A stretch of 64,000 nt of DNA from Omphiscola glabra (Eukaryota; Mollusca; Gastropoda; Lymnaeidae). The DNA lies in the NCBI GenBank assembly GCA_964017045.1, contig OZ024797.1:18755307-18819306 (forward strand). The letters run 5' to 3'. The position numbers were made by a program, and so were the translations under genes. The notes below the pieces were generated by a model. The model was not told where the DNA came from. It saw only the letters and a program-made list of their open reading frames with translations, and searched no databases. This document shows, piece after piece, positions 12,020-23,642 of this stretch. Position 1 is the first letter of the stretch. Every line of letters starts with the position of its first letter.

Positions 12020-12838
12020 TTATTTTAGCCTTGTTTTAGCCTTGTTTTAGCCTTGTTGTAGCCTTGTTTACAGGGCCAGCCCTAACAATTGCGGGGCCCT
12101 ATGCGAAACGGTTTGCGCGGGGCCCATTCTGGGTAGGGATAAGGATAATAAGTGAAAATTAAGGTTTTGTATTAGAAAATAAATTAGTGGACGCATTGGT
12201 TGCAATGGCCTAAGGCCGATCCTGCTTGTTTATGCCTTATTTATGCCTTATTTTAGCCTTGTTTTAGGCCTAATTATGCCTTGTTTTAGCCTTATTTTAG
12301 CCTTGTTTTAGCCTTGTTTATGCCTTATTTTAGCCTTATTTTAGCTTTGTTTTAGCCTTGTTTATGCCTTATTTTAGCCTTATTTTAGCCTTATTTTAGC
12401 CTTGTTTTAGCCTTGTTTATGCCTTATTTTAGCCTTATTTTAGCCTTACTTTAGCCTTATTTTATCCTTGTTTTAGCCTTATTTTAGCCTTATTTTAGCC
12501 TTGTTTTAGCCTTGTTTATGCCTTATTTTAGCCTTATTTTAGCCTTATTTTAGCCTTACTTTAGCCTTATTTTATCCTTGTTTTAGCCTTATTTTAGCCT
12601 TATTTTAGCCTTGTTTTAGCCTTGTTTATGCCTTATTTTAGCCTTATTTTAGCCTTGGTTCAGCTTTGTTTTAGCCTTATTTTTGCCTTGTTTTAGCCTT
12701 GTTTATGCCTTATTTTAGCCTTATTTTAGCCTTGTTTTAGCCTTGTTTATGCCTTATTTTAGCCTTATTTTAGCCTTGGTTCAGCTTTGCTTTAGCCTTA
12801 TTTTTGCCTTGTTTTAGCCTGGTTTTAGCTTTATTTTA
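12020..12838 (+). repeat. 11-bp satellite-like array with higher-order repeats
   Basis: Monomer TTTTAGCCTTG/A with TTTATGCCTTA variants. A marker unit (TTAGCCTTACTTTAGCC) recurs 110 bp apart near 12441 and 12551, and GCCTTGGTTCAGCTTTG recurs 121 bp apart near 12653 and 12774, i.e. exact multiples of 11. Interrupted by the hAT MITE at 12071-12224. Confidence 0.93.
12071..12224. mobile_element. hAT MITE, 154 bp, perfect 8-bp TSD
   Basis: Starts CAGGGCCAGCCCTAACAATT; the reverse complement of its end is CAGGATCGGCCTTAGGCCAT, an imperfect terminal inverted repeat of about 23 bp. CTTGTTTA is duplicated exactly at 12063-12070 and 12225-12232. The 8-bp duplication and CAGGG terminus are hAT hallmarks. 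The duplication is also a segment of the host repeat, so its diagnostic weight is slightly reduced. Confidence 0.85.
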
Positions 12839-13491
12839 CCATGGATGTAATGAAACCAGAAACACATGGGAATTTAGTTAATTTAAATCATTAAATATGC
12901 AAGAAGAAATAAAATCCTAAAAACTCTCCTTCAAATCAAGCGGGGGTCGTGCTTTAGTTGACCCAAACAGTGGGATTGATCAAGCTTTCATTCTGAAACT
13001 GCTTTGTTAAAGAATCAGGTTGCCCAATGGCCTTTCCTGATACTAAAACTGCTTTGTTAAAGAATGCGGTTGCCCAAATGGCCTTTCATGATACTAAAAC
13101 TGCTATGTTAAAGAATGCGGTCGCCCAATGGCCTTTCCTGATACTAAAACTGCTATGTTAAAGAATCAGGTTGCCCAATGGCCTTTCATGATACACGTTT
13201 TAGGCTACCACTTCTAAACCAATTTTCCAATCCGACCTGAGTCTCTTCATTTGGTTACTTTACAATCTTAATATTAAACTGAATTTAATTCAGGAATCGT
13301 ATGAACAGTTTCTTCTGTCAACTGAATGAAGAAATGGGGCTAGCGGCAGAAACAAAAAGTAGAGACTTGAAGTTCTCCATGAATTTCTTATAACACAATG
13401 GAGACTGATTGTATTTATATCCCAGAGTCCAGCAACTCTTTGTTATCATCTAACAATGGGACACGATAAAAATACATGTTTTGAATGAGAT
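12839..13491. other. Unique spacer with a 50-bp repeat
   Basis: 12996-13195 holds four copies of a 50-51 bp unit beginning AAACTGCTTTGTTAAAGAAT and containing TTGCCCAATGGCCTTTC. The rest is AT-rich with no gene seen. Confidence 0.8.
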
Positions 13492-14155
13492 GTACACATA
13501 TGAAGGTATGGTACACATATAAAGGTGAGGTACACATATGAAGGTGAGGTACACATATGAAGGTGAGGTACACATATGAAGGTGAGGTACACATATGAAG
13601 GTGAGGTACACATATGAAGGTATGGTACACATATGAAGGTGAGGTACACATATGAAGGTGAGGTACACATATGAAGGTATGGTACACATATGAAGGTGAG
13701 GTACACATATGAAGGTGAGGTACACATATGAAGGTGAGGTACACATATGAAGGTGAGGTACACATATGAAGGTGAGGTACACATATGAAGGAGAGGAACA
13801 CATATGAAGGGGAGGTACACATATGAAGGAGAGGAACACATATGAAGGTGATGTACACATATAAAGGTGAGGTACACATATGAAGGTGAGGTACACATAT
13901 GAAGGTGAGGTACACATATGAAGGTGAGGTACACATATGAAGGAGAGGAACACATATGAAGGTGAGGTACACATATGAAGGAGAGGAACACATATGAAGG
14001 AGAGGAACACATATGAAGGAGAGGAACACATATGAAGGAGAAGAACACATATGAAGGAGAGGAACACATATGAAGGAGAGGAACACATATGAAGGAGAGG
14101 AACACATATGAAGGTGAGGTACACATATGAAGGTGAGGTACACTTATGAAGGTGA
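13492..14155 (+). repeat. 19-bp minisatellite, left block (about 35 units)
   Basis: Unit GTACACATATGAAGGTGAG; GAGAGGAACACATATGAAG variants form a block at about 13920-14105. Because 19 is not a multiple of 3, absence of stops leaves all three minus frames open; no protein is implied. Confidence 0.97.
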
Positions 14156-14756
14156 GTATTACCACCGTTATAGATGGAGAATTTAATCTTTGTTGTTTTG
14201 TCTAGGGCTCGTTCAATAAACAGTCCATAATAAAGGACGATACCAAAGGTTATAAATAATAACAAATAAAACGACAATTTAGGCCAGAGCTAATTACATT
14301 AATAACTTGTTTAATTTGTGAACTTCAATTAAATAATAACAGCAAGAGAAAATATGATTAAAATTATAAACTTACAGATTTGCTAGTACCGGTACTGTAT
14401 ATCAAAATACAATGAGCACAAAATTGTACGAGGAAATAAAAAATCTCTACACACAACAAAGTATAATGACACATAGCATGCCTCGTAATCAAGGAAAGGA
14501 AAATCTCTCCCGTCATTTATTCTTATCCCTTTTATACTCAGTTTCAGATGATCATTCTGGAAAAAGGAATACGCAGTCTTACTGCTTCTCGCATTCTCTA
14601 GATCGTTCGATCCTGTTCCACAGAAACGGACGATAGTAAACAAAAGTATGAACAAAGGGATATTTTTTTCTAGCCGCCCCAACACAGGACCGACTTGAAA
14701 GAGGTCATGCACGTGGAAGGCGGGCAAAGCGTCTCAAAATACGTCATCCCTTATAA
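14156..14756. other. 600-bp spacer between the two 19-bp blocks
   Basis: Unique AT-rich sequence. No terminal inverted repeats were seen. The 114-codon minus frame at 14383-14727 matches nothing I recognise. Confidence 0.5.
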
Positions 14757-15292
14757 CATGAGGTACACATATGAAGGTGAGGTACACATCGATATGAAGG
14801 AGAGGTACACATATGAAGGTGAGGTACACATATGAAGGTAAGGTACACATCGATATGAAGGAGAGGTACACATATGAAGGTGAGGTACACATATGAAGGT
14901 GAGGTACACGTATGAAGGTGAGGTACACATATGAAGGTGAGGTACACACATGAAGGAGAGGTACACATATGAAGGTGAGGTACACATATGAAGGTGAGGT
15001 ACATATACGAAGGAGAGGTACACATATGAAGGTGAGGTACACACATGAAGGTGAGGTACACACATGAAGGTGAGGTACACACATGAAGGTGAGGTACACA
15101 CATGAAGGTGAGGTACACACATGAAGGTGAGGTACACATATGAAGGTGAGGTACACATATGAAGGTGAGGTACACATATGAAAGTGAGGTACACATATGA
15201 AGGTGAGGTACACATATGAAGGTGAGGTACACATATGAAGGTGAACTACACATATGAAGGTGAGGTACACATATAAAGGTGAGGTACACATA
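14757..15292 (+). repeat. 19-bp minisatellite, right block (about 28 units)
   Basis: Same unit as 13492-14155, with its own variants: CACATCGATATGAAGG and a run of CACACATGAAGG units. Confidence 0.96.
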
Positions 15293-15379
15293 TGTCATAG
15301 TTACCACAACGTTTCATATAAAATTTTCGTTACCACAGTTCATACTAAAAGTATGTGGTGCTAATAATTAGAAGTAAAC

Positions 15380-15746
15380 AGTGGTGTAGTCGGCGTTAGT
15401 GGTGTAGTCGGCGTTAGTGAGGGAGTCGGGATTAGTGGGGTAATCGGGGTTAGTGGTGTAGTCGGCGTTAGTGGTGTTGTCGGCGTTAGTGAGGGAGTCG
15501 GGATTAGTGGGGTAATCGGGGTTAATGTTGTAGTCGGCGTTAGTGGGGTAGTCGGGGCTAGTGGTGTAATCGGGGTTAGTGGGGTAATCGGCGTTAGTGG
15601 CGTAATCGGGGTTTAGTGGGGTAATCGGGGTTTAGTGGGGTAATCGGGGTTTAGTGGGGTAATCGTGGTTAGTGGGGTAATCGGGGTTAGTTGGGTAATC
15701 GGAGTTAGTGGGGTAATCGGGGTTAGTGGGGTAATCGGGGTTAGTG
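15380..15746 (+). repeat. 18-bp minisatellite, about 20 units
   Basis: Unit AGTGGGGTAATCGGGGTT. The left end is GTGTAGTCGGCGTTAGTG type, grading into the consensus. Confidence 0.94.
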
Positions 15747-16785
15747 CCGCCCGGGATGGGTCAAGAATTTTGCCGCCACTTCTATACACAAAAAAACAGT
15801 ATTTAGTTGGTCAAAAATAGCACCCCTCCATATTGTCAGCCGGGGCGGATCAACCCCATCTGAACCCCCATCCTACCTCACTGCAACTAAATGAACATAT
15901 TACAAAGAAACTGAACATGATCTAAGGCATCTGAACATATTTGTAAGGCATCTGACCATATTGTTAAGGCATCTGAACATATTGTTAAGGCATCTGAACA
16001 TACTTTTGTGTTATCTTGCTATAAATAGACATGCTGATACAACAAATATTGTCTTTCTGGGGATACAATGCAACAGATGCACCTAATCATACAACGCAAC
16101 AGATGCACCTGACCATACAACGCAACAGATGCACCTAATCATACAATGCAACAGATGCACCTAATCATACAACGCAACAGGTGCACCAAATCATACAAGT
16201 CAGCCCTCACCAATGAACTCCCTCCTCTCGACAAACTTCATACTATCCTTATTTTTACCGACGTTTATTTGCCCAGAACCCCAACTAGTGTCCCTCCTCC
16301 TCCACCCCCCCCACCCCCCCCGGGACAGCGTTTTCAAAATCAATTTTAAAACAATTTTTCCTTATGGCAGTCTTACTGCTGAGTACGAAAATATCCAACG
16401 CCACAATGAAGTTGTTGGAGCGCCACTTTTCCTTAACGAAGATAATCCTAATAAAACCTGCGAAGATTATCGACCAGAAATGAAATTTGATTACTTCATT
16501 CACCAGACTCAGCAGCGATCTCAATAAACGGGCCAATCCGATGTTTGCAGATGGGCTCAGGAGAAAGGCGCGCAAATTATGACAATAATTAGCTGAAACG
16601 GGCGCAAACAAGTCACGTGGGAGGAATTGACGTCACAATGCCCCATCCTTACTTGAAATCAACGGTTCTTAAAATATGTTTAAAAAATATCTATATAAAT
16701 GGGCATCAAACGAAGGCTGGTGAAAACATTGAAAGTGTTGTCGTAAGAGCCTCATCGTCATCATTGATTCAATATTGTGTTACGA
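15747..16785. other. Spacer with two small arrays
   Basis: 15910-16003: about 20-bp units (GGCATCTGAACATATTGTTA). 16066-16199: five 26-bp units containing GCAACAGATGCACCTAATCA. The remainder is unique with no gene. 15745-15867 has C/G-rich ends resembling a MITE but no convincing target duplication. Confidence 0.65.
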
Positions 16786-16983
16786 GGCAGTAAGACGTAG
16801 GCAGTAGGAAGTAGAAATTAGGGAGTAGGAAGTAGGCAGGAAACAGTAGGAAAGAGCCTTTAGACAGTAGGCAGTAGGAAGTAGGCAGTAGCCAGTAGGC
16901 AGTAGGCGGTAGGACGAAGGCAGTAGACGTTCGGCAGTAGACAGTAGGAAGTAGGCAGTAGACAGTAGGAAGTAGGCAGTAGG
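16786..16983 (+). repeat. 7-bp repeat (GTAGGCA/GTAGGAA)
   Basis: Heptamers in irregular order through about 200 bp, often as 14-bp dimers GGCAGTAGGAAGTA. Confidence 0.92.
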
Positions 16984-17320
16984 CCAATTCATAACACGTA
17001 CTTGGCATAAAACTAGATGGGAAACGCAGAATTCGTCACGTGACTACCATTAATATGGTACTAATCTTAATTGCTCAGAGGAATCTCTCTACTTCCATAT
17101 TTAAGGCAGGTGAAATGTCAGTTAAGTACTTTTAATCCCTGATTAAGTTGAAGATTACGTTTTAAAAAAAAATCCTAGCTTTGGAAACTGTTGAATTTAA
17201 TCATGGATTCGGTCATTTATCTCACACACCCACCCCAACATTGTCTCTTACTCTATTGTTCACATTTACTCTATGCATTTTAAAATCACTTGGCTTCTCT
17301 TTCTTCGTGAATAGGCCTAC

Positions 17321-17323
17321 TTG

Positions 17324-17371
<48 letters not shown>

Positions 17372-17570
17372 TCTATCTGTCTCTCTTTGACTCTCTCTGC
17401 CTTCTTTTCTCTGTGAATAGGCCTACTTTCTCTCTCTCGCTCTCTCTCTTTCACTATATATCTGTCTCTCTCGCTCTCTCTCTGCCTTATTTTCTCTGTG
17501 TATAGGTCTACTCGAGTCTCTCTCTCACTATCTATTTGTCTCTCTCTCACTATCTATTTGTCTCTCTCTG
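17321..17570 (+). repeat. (CT)n microsatellite with interruptions
   Basis: Pure CT at 17323-17364, then CT blocks separated by TCACTATCTATYTGTCTC and CTGCCTTMTTTTCTCTGTG segments. Confidence 0.93.
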
Positions 17571-17793
17571 CTATTTATTACTAAATATTCATATAATGCC
17601 CCCATGAGCGTCTACACATGGTAGTGGTTAGGGGGGTGGGGGGTGGGGGGTGGGGGATGTGAAGCAGTTGTTTCTAATCTGAGTTGGAAAAGGGGGGGGG
17701 GGGCATAAAATCCCACATCCAGTTGCCTGCCTTTTGAATTTTTCCAGGCAACAAATTGATATTGGAAAGACAACAACACAATTAGACAACAAA

Positions 17794-17988
17794 TGTTGCT
17801 CATTGCATAGCTCCATGGACGCTAACATCAAATGTTGCTCATTGCATAGCTCCATGGACGCTAACATCAAATGTTGCTCATTGCATAGCCCCATGGACGC
17901 TAACATCAAATGGTGCTCATTGCATAGCTCCATGGACGCTAACATCAAATGTTGCTCATTGCTTAGCCCCATGGACGCTAACATCAAA
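17794..17988 (+). repeat. 39-bp array, left domain (5 units)
   Basis: Units contain TGTTGCTCATTGCATAGCTC followed by CATGGACGCTAACATCAAA. Exactly 195 bp. In phase with, and about 70% identical to, the neighbouring 39-bp unit. Confidence 0.95.
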
Positions 17989-20900
17989 TGTTGTTTAGTG
18001 TAAAGCTCTCACGACGCTGACACCAAATGTTGTTTAGTGTAAAGCTCTCACGACGCTGACACCAAATGTTGTTTAGTGTAAAGCTCTCACGACGCTGACA
18101 CCAAATGTTGTTTAGTGTAAAGCTCTCACGACGCTGACACCAAATATTGTTTAGTGTAAAGCTCTCACGACGCTGACACCAAATGTTGTTTAGTGTAAAG
18201 CTCTCACGACGCTGACACCAAATGTTGTTTAGTGTAAAGCTCTCACGACGCTGACACCAAATGTTGTTTAGTGTAAAGCTCTCACGACGCTGACACCAAA
18301 TGTTGTTTAGTGTAAAGCTCTCACGACGCTGACATCAAATGTTGTTTAGTGTAAAGCTCTCACGACGCTGACACCAAATGTTGTTTAGTGTAAAGCTCTC
18401 ACGACGCTGACACCAAATGTTGTTTAGTGTAAAGCTCTCACGACGCTGACACCAAATGTTGTTTAGTGTAAAGCTCTCACGACGCTGACATCAAATGTTG
18501 TTTAGTGTAAAGCTCTCACGACGCTGACACCAAATGTTGTTTAGTGTAAAGCTCTCACGACGCTGACACCAAATGTTGTTTAGTGTAAAGCTCTCACGAC
18601 GCTGACACCAAATGTTGTTTAGTGTAAAGCTCTCACGACGCTGACACCAAATGTTGTTTAGTGTAAAGCTCTCACGACGCTGACACCAAATGTTGTTTAG
18701 TGTAAAGCTCTCACGACGCTGACACCAAATGTTGTTTAGTGTAAAGCTCTCACGACGCTGACACCAAATGTTGTTTAGTGTAAAGCTCTCACGACGCTGA
18801 CACCAAATGTTGTTTAGTGTAAAGCTCTCACGACGCTGACATCAAATGTTGTTTAGTGTAAAGCTCTCACGACGCTGACACCAAATGCTGTTTAGTGTAA
18901 AGCTCTCACGACGCTGACACCAAATGCTGTTTAGTGTAAAGCTCTCACGACGCTGACACCAAATGCTGTTTAGTGTAAAGCTCTCACGACGCTGACACCA
19001 AATGTTGTTTAGTGTAAAGCTCTCACGACGCTGACACCAAATGTTGTTTAGTGTAAAGCTCTCACGACGCTGACACCAAATGTTGTTTAGTGTAAAGCTC
19101 TCACGACGCTGACACCAAATGTTGTTTAGTGTAAAGCTCTCACGACGCTGACACCAAATGTTGTTTAGTGTAAAGCTCTCACGACGCTGACACCAAATGC
19201 TGTTTAGTGTAAAGCTCTCACGACGCTGACACCAAATGCTGTTTAGTGTAAAGCTCTCACGACGCTGACACCAAATGTTGTTTAGTGTAAAGCTCTCACG
19301 ACGCTGACACCAAATGCTGTTTAGTGTAAAGCTCTCACGACGCTGACACCAAATGTTGTTTAGTGTAAAGCTCTCACGACGCTGACACCAAATGTTGTTT
19401 AGTGTAAAGCTCTCACGACGCTGACACCAAATGTTGTTTAGTGTAAAGCTCTCACGACGCTGACACCAAATGTTGTTTAGTGTAAAGCTCTCACGACGCT
19501 GACACCAAATGTTGTTTAGTGTAAAGCTCTCACGACGCTGACACCAAATGTTGTTTAGTGTAAAGCTCTCACGACGCTGACACCAAATGTTGTTTAGTGT
19601 AAAGCTCTCACGACGCTGACACCAAATGTTGTTTAGTGTAAAGCTCTCACGACGCTGACACCAAATGTTGTTTAGTGTAAAGCTCTCACGACGCTGACAC
19701 CAAATGCTGTTTAGTGTAAAGCTCTCACGACGCTGACACCAAATGTTGTTTAGTGTAAAGCTCTCACGACGCTGACACCAAATGTTGTTTAGTGTAAAGC
19801 TCTCACGACGCTGACACCAAATGTTGTTTAGTGTAAAGCTCTCACGACGCTGACACCAAATGCTGTTTAGTGTAAAGCTCTCACGACGCTGACACCAAAT
19901 GTTGTTTAGTGTAAAGGTCTCACGAAGCTGACACCAAATGTTGTTTAGTGTAAAGCTCTCACGACGCTGACACCAAATGCTGTTTAGTGTAAAGCTCTCA
20001 CGACGCTGACACCAAATGTTGTTTAGTGTAAAGCTCTCACGACGCTGACACCAAATGTTGTTTAGTGTAAAGCTCTCACGACGCTGACACCAAATGTTGT
20101 TTAGTGTAAAGCTCTCACGACGCTGACACCAAATGTTGTTTAGTGTAAAGCTCTCACGACGCTGACACCAAATGTTGTTTAGTGTAAAGCTCTCACGACG
20201 CTGACACCAAATGTTGTTTAGTGTAAAGCTCTCACGACGCTGACACCAAATGTTGTTTAGTGTAAAGCTCTCACGACGCTGACACCAAATGTTGTTTAGT
20301 GTAAAGCTCTCACGACGCTGACACCAAATGCTGTTTAGTGTAAAGCTCTCACGACGCTGACACCAAATGTTGTTTAGTGTAAAGCTCTCACGACGCTGAC
20401 ACCAAATGCTGTTTAGTGTAAAGCTCTCACGACGCTGACACCAAATGCTGTTTAGTGTAAAGCTCTCACGACGCTGACACCAAATGCTGTTTAGTGTAAA
20501 GCTCTCACGACGCTGACACCAAATGTTGTTTAGTGTAAAGCTCTCACGACGCTGACACCAAATGCTGTTTAGTGTAAAGCTCTCACGACGCTGACACCAA
20601 ATGCTGTTTAGTGTAAAGCTCTCACGACGCTGACACCAAATGCTGTTTAGTGTAAAGCTCTCACGACGCTGACACCAAATGTTGTTTAGTGTAAAGCTCT
20701 CACGACGCTGACACCAAATGCTGTTTAGTGTAAAGCTCTCACGACGCTGACACCAAATGCTGTTTAGTGTAAAGCTCTCACGACGCTGACACCAAATGCT
20801 GTTTAGTGTAAAGCTCTCACGACGCTGACGCCAAATGCTGTTTAGTGTAAAGCTCTCACGACGCTGACACCAAATGCTGTTTAGTGTAAAGCTCTCACGA

Positions 20901-21012
20901 CGCTGACACCAAATGCTGTTTAGTGTAAAGCTCTCACGACGCTGACACCAAATGCTGTTTAGTGTAAAGCTCTCACGACGCTGACACCAAATGCTGTTTA
21001 GTGTAAAGCTCT
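17989..21012 (+). repeat. 39-bp array, right domain (about 77 units)
   Basis: Units contain TGTTGTTTAGTGTAAAGCTC followed by TCACGACGCTGACACCAAA. Nearly identical; main variants are TGTTG/TGCTG and ACACC/ACATC. The 726-codon minus frame at 18842-21022 exists because one frame of the unit lacks stops; it ends where the ACATC variant turns TGG into TGA. Confidence 0.98.
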
Positions 21013-21255
21013 TACTATACATTATTTTAAAACCCTAATAATTAGTGCTCTCTCCTTCCCCCCCCCCACCCCCAAGCCTCTCAACCGCACTTTATTTTCC
21101 ACGCTCCTGAACTATATTAATATTCTAATGACCCACCCACTTTTACACCGCAAATTTATTCCACCAACTATTTTAGTAAAAAAAAAAAAAAAAAAAAAAA
21201 ATATGGCGCACAAAACGCACTCACAATTTTTTTTACAAAGAATCTCATTTAAGGC

Positions 21256-21647
21256 AATGGACTACGATGAGTCACTTCCTTGTTTTGTCACGTGATACGT
21301 ACCAGCCATTAGTAGGCTTTCTGCTACACATAACAACACATAACAGCAGATAAACATCTGATCAGCCATTGCCATTATCATTAATTCTAAAGCAAAATGT
21401 TTGTCTCCATCAGCGCTTCCCCAGTGTTTATTAAAATTTTACTTTTCAAAATATTCTTGAATACACGCGTTTCTTTAAATGACATTCAATAAATGTGACA
21501 ATAATTATAAATCAGTCATGATTAAAGGAAGAAAGTTGTTTGAAGAAAAATTTGTGAGCGACTAGTGTGTTGCAGACAGCCTACCGGAAGTATTACTTGT
21601 TTTTACACGTATCACGTGACAAAACAATTGACTAATCGTAGTCCATT
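21256..21647. mobile_element. Foldback/MITE-like element, about 390 bp with about 85-bp inverted arms
   Basis: The left arm begins AATGGACTACGATGAGTCA and contains GTTTTGTCACGTGATACGT. The right arm (21565-21647) is its inverse complement, with TAGGCTTTCTGC/TAGGCTGTCTGC further in. No coding capacity. No target duplication was identified, so the superfamily is unassigned. Confidence 0.75.
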
Positions 21648-22511
21648 ATTGGAATTTTATTCCGTGAAATAACTGTCATCATATTTTCTTCACCCTTCCC
21701 CTTGAAAGAGATGATTTTTTCCGAGTTTTGCTGATGAAAATTTGAAAGAATGTCTTTTCATCGGCGATTAGCATTTGTGCCAAGTTTCAGCTCGATAGAT
21801 TGACGGGGAGCGGGTCAATAAGCCGTCCGAAAATTTTGCCAGCCAGCCGCAAAGAAAAGCAAAGTTAATATGAAGGAATTTAAAAAAAAAAAATTCTTCA
21901 TTTTGCTCTTCAAATATTTGGCAACTTCTCCATTTTGTTTTTTATACTTTTCAATAGATGTATTATGAAAGTAAAATATGGTGCACATGATCGGGACTTC
22001 CCGCCCAGGGGGTCACTGAGAGGGACAACTCAAATTCACTTTAATTTGAAATCCGTCCAGCGCCCGTCTCGCTCGCCCTCTCCGTTAGATGACCGTGGCG
22101 GGAAATAGAGAACGAGCGTCCAGGCCCGTCCGCCTCGTTGTTTGTCCAGGGCTGGCACGGAGTTATTGACTTTAAATGTTCCGTCAGCTAATCGAATCGG
22201 ACATTTGACGAATGGCCCCGAATGGATCCTTGCCTAATTTTCTTAATGTAAATCTACAGTTGCCGGGTCGCGGGCAGCAGGACTTTTAGCATGAACAAAG
22301 TTTAGTTTTAAATGATGAAATTGGCTTGATCGAGAACATAAAAATTGGTTCTGCTCCCCAAAGCGGAACCTGGCGGTGATCATCGGATAATTGTGTGGTT
22401 TTCTTGCTGCTTGTTGTGTTATGATTTGCGGAGAAGTTGTAACATTACAAAACGGGCTGTTTGAGGCAGAGCTTAAAAATGCACATTTCTTTAGCATTCG
22501 ATATATTAGAA
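21648..22511. other. Complex spacer with GC-richer island
   Basis: 21990-22250 is non-repetitive and GC-richer than its surroundings, with no frame worth calling. Candidate conserved noncoding element downstream of the mAChR exon. Confidence 0.35.
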
Positions 22512-22700
22512 CAGCGGTTCTCAGCTTGTGGGTTGCGACCATTTTGGGGGGTCGAGTCGCCTTAGACCATCGAAAAACACACACCTTCTACATTTATGAA
22601 GAAGCAACGAAAATAATTTTGTGGTTGGGTGGTCGCCACAACATGAGGAACTCTATTAAAGGGTCGCGGCATTAGGGATTAGGAAAGTTGAGAACCACTG
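22512..22700. mobile_element. hAT MITE, family B copy 1
   Basis: Ends CAGCGGTTCTCAGCTTGTGG and (inverted) CAGTGGTTCTCAACTTTCC. Flanks TATTAGAA and CATTGGAA agree at 6 of 8 positions. Contains the family's GGTCGCCACAACATGAGGAA segment. Confidence 0.8.
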
Positions 22701-22901
22701 CATTGGAACGTAATTATTTCTATATATATATATACTTATACATTGGGAATGCAATAAAACAAAACAATAACAACTGTGTGCTTGGGATGGACGCCATCTT
22801 TATCCAGCAAATAAAGACAGAACAACGAATTAGAAAGAAAGGTGACACAGCCACGCGTTCAAACAATGTCTGTATTTATAATACTTTTGTCTTGCTGCAT
22901 A

Positions 22902-23091
22902 CAGTGGCGTAGCGAGCTTAACTCGCGCCTGTGGCACAATACCTTTTTAGCGCCCCCCAATACCTTTTAAGCGCCCCCCCCTATTCGAAAACCTTACAAT
23001 ATTATAGTAAAATATACCATTTGGTGCCCCTTTGTGAGTAGCGCCCGGGGCATGATGCCACCCCTTGCCCCCCCCCCTCACTACGCCACTG
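22902..23091. mobile_element. hAT MITE, family A copy 1, perfect 8-bp TSD
   Basis: Termini CAGTGGCGTAGCGAG and CTCACTACGCCACTG. GCTGCATA is duplicated exactly at 22894-22901 and 23092-23099. 190 bp, C-run rich, noncoding. Confidence 0.92.
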
Positions 23092-23642
23092 GCTGCATAG
23101 TACATTCAAGCTTCCGCTGATCATGTTCCATAATAATATATTGCGTTTATGTATTATGTTCCTAATATTGCATTCACAAGGCCAGATCGAATTCCCCACA
23201 ATTTTATACGGTTGCATATGTTGATATTAAAGTTCAGACAGTTAAGATCCGCCAAGCTCACGTCTAGACCTAAGGTTATGATCGGTCAAGGTCACCTCTA
23301 GAGCTAAGGTAGATCACGGCACATTCGTTATGTTGGTTTACATATTGCACTATCTGTTGCGCCCAGGTAAGACTTTTTTTAAGTACTCACCAGGTAACAT
23401 AAGATACACACATAGTTTTAACTACTCACTAGGTAACATAAGATACACACATATTTTTCCTACTCACCAAGTAACATAAGATACACAGATAGTTTTAAAT
23501 TAAATTAGTTTGGAACGGGTGACCAGTTTCAGCAATTAAAAAAAAAACATGGACTGCACACAGGGAAGGTAAGTTACATAACCCTAGCCTAACATTGACT
23601 GAATACAGGGAAGGTAGATTACAAAACCTTAACTAGAGGCCA
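23092..23642. other. Proximal mAChR intron sequence
   Basis: Directly 3' of the donor on the minus strand. Contains three approximate copies of ACTCACYAGGTAACATAAGA near 23384-23480 and a duplicated ACATTGACTGAATACAGGGA-type segment near 23545-23615. Confidence 0.5.

Noticed and set aside
13415..14277. Three overlapping minus frames of 239-275 codons
   Set aside because: A 19-bp unit rotates through all frames, so one stop-free unit opens all three; not evidence of coding.
15380..15746. Telomere-like G-rich array
   Set aside because: Contains GGGGTTAGTGGGG pieces but the 18-bp period and AATCG core do not match TTAGGG repeats.
15738..15867. Possible MITE with GGGGTT-CCGCCC ends
   Set aside because: Inverted match is weak and overlaps the adjacent GGGGTT-containing array; no target duplication.
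18842..21022. 726-codon minus-strand frame of 13-residue repeats
   Set aside because: Lies wholly in the 39-bp array; open only because the unit is a multiple of three without a stop in that frame. One frequent unit variant introduces a stop, and there is no unique flank or domain.
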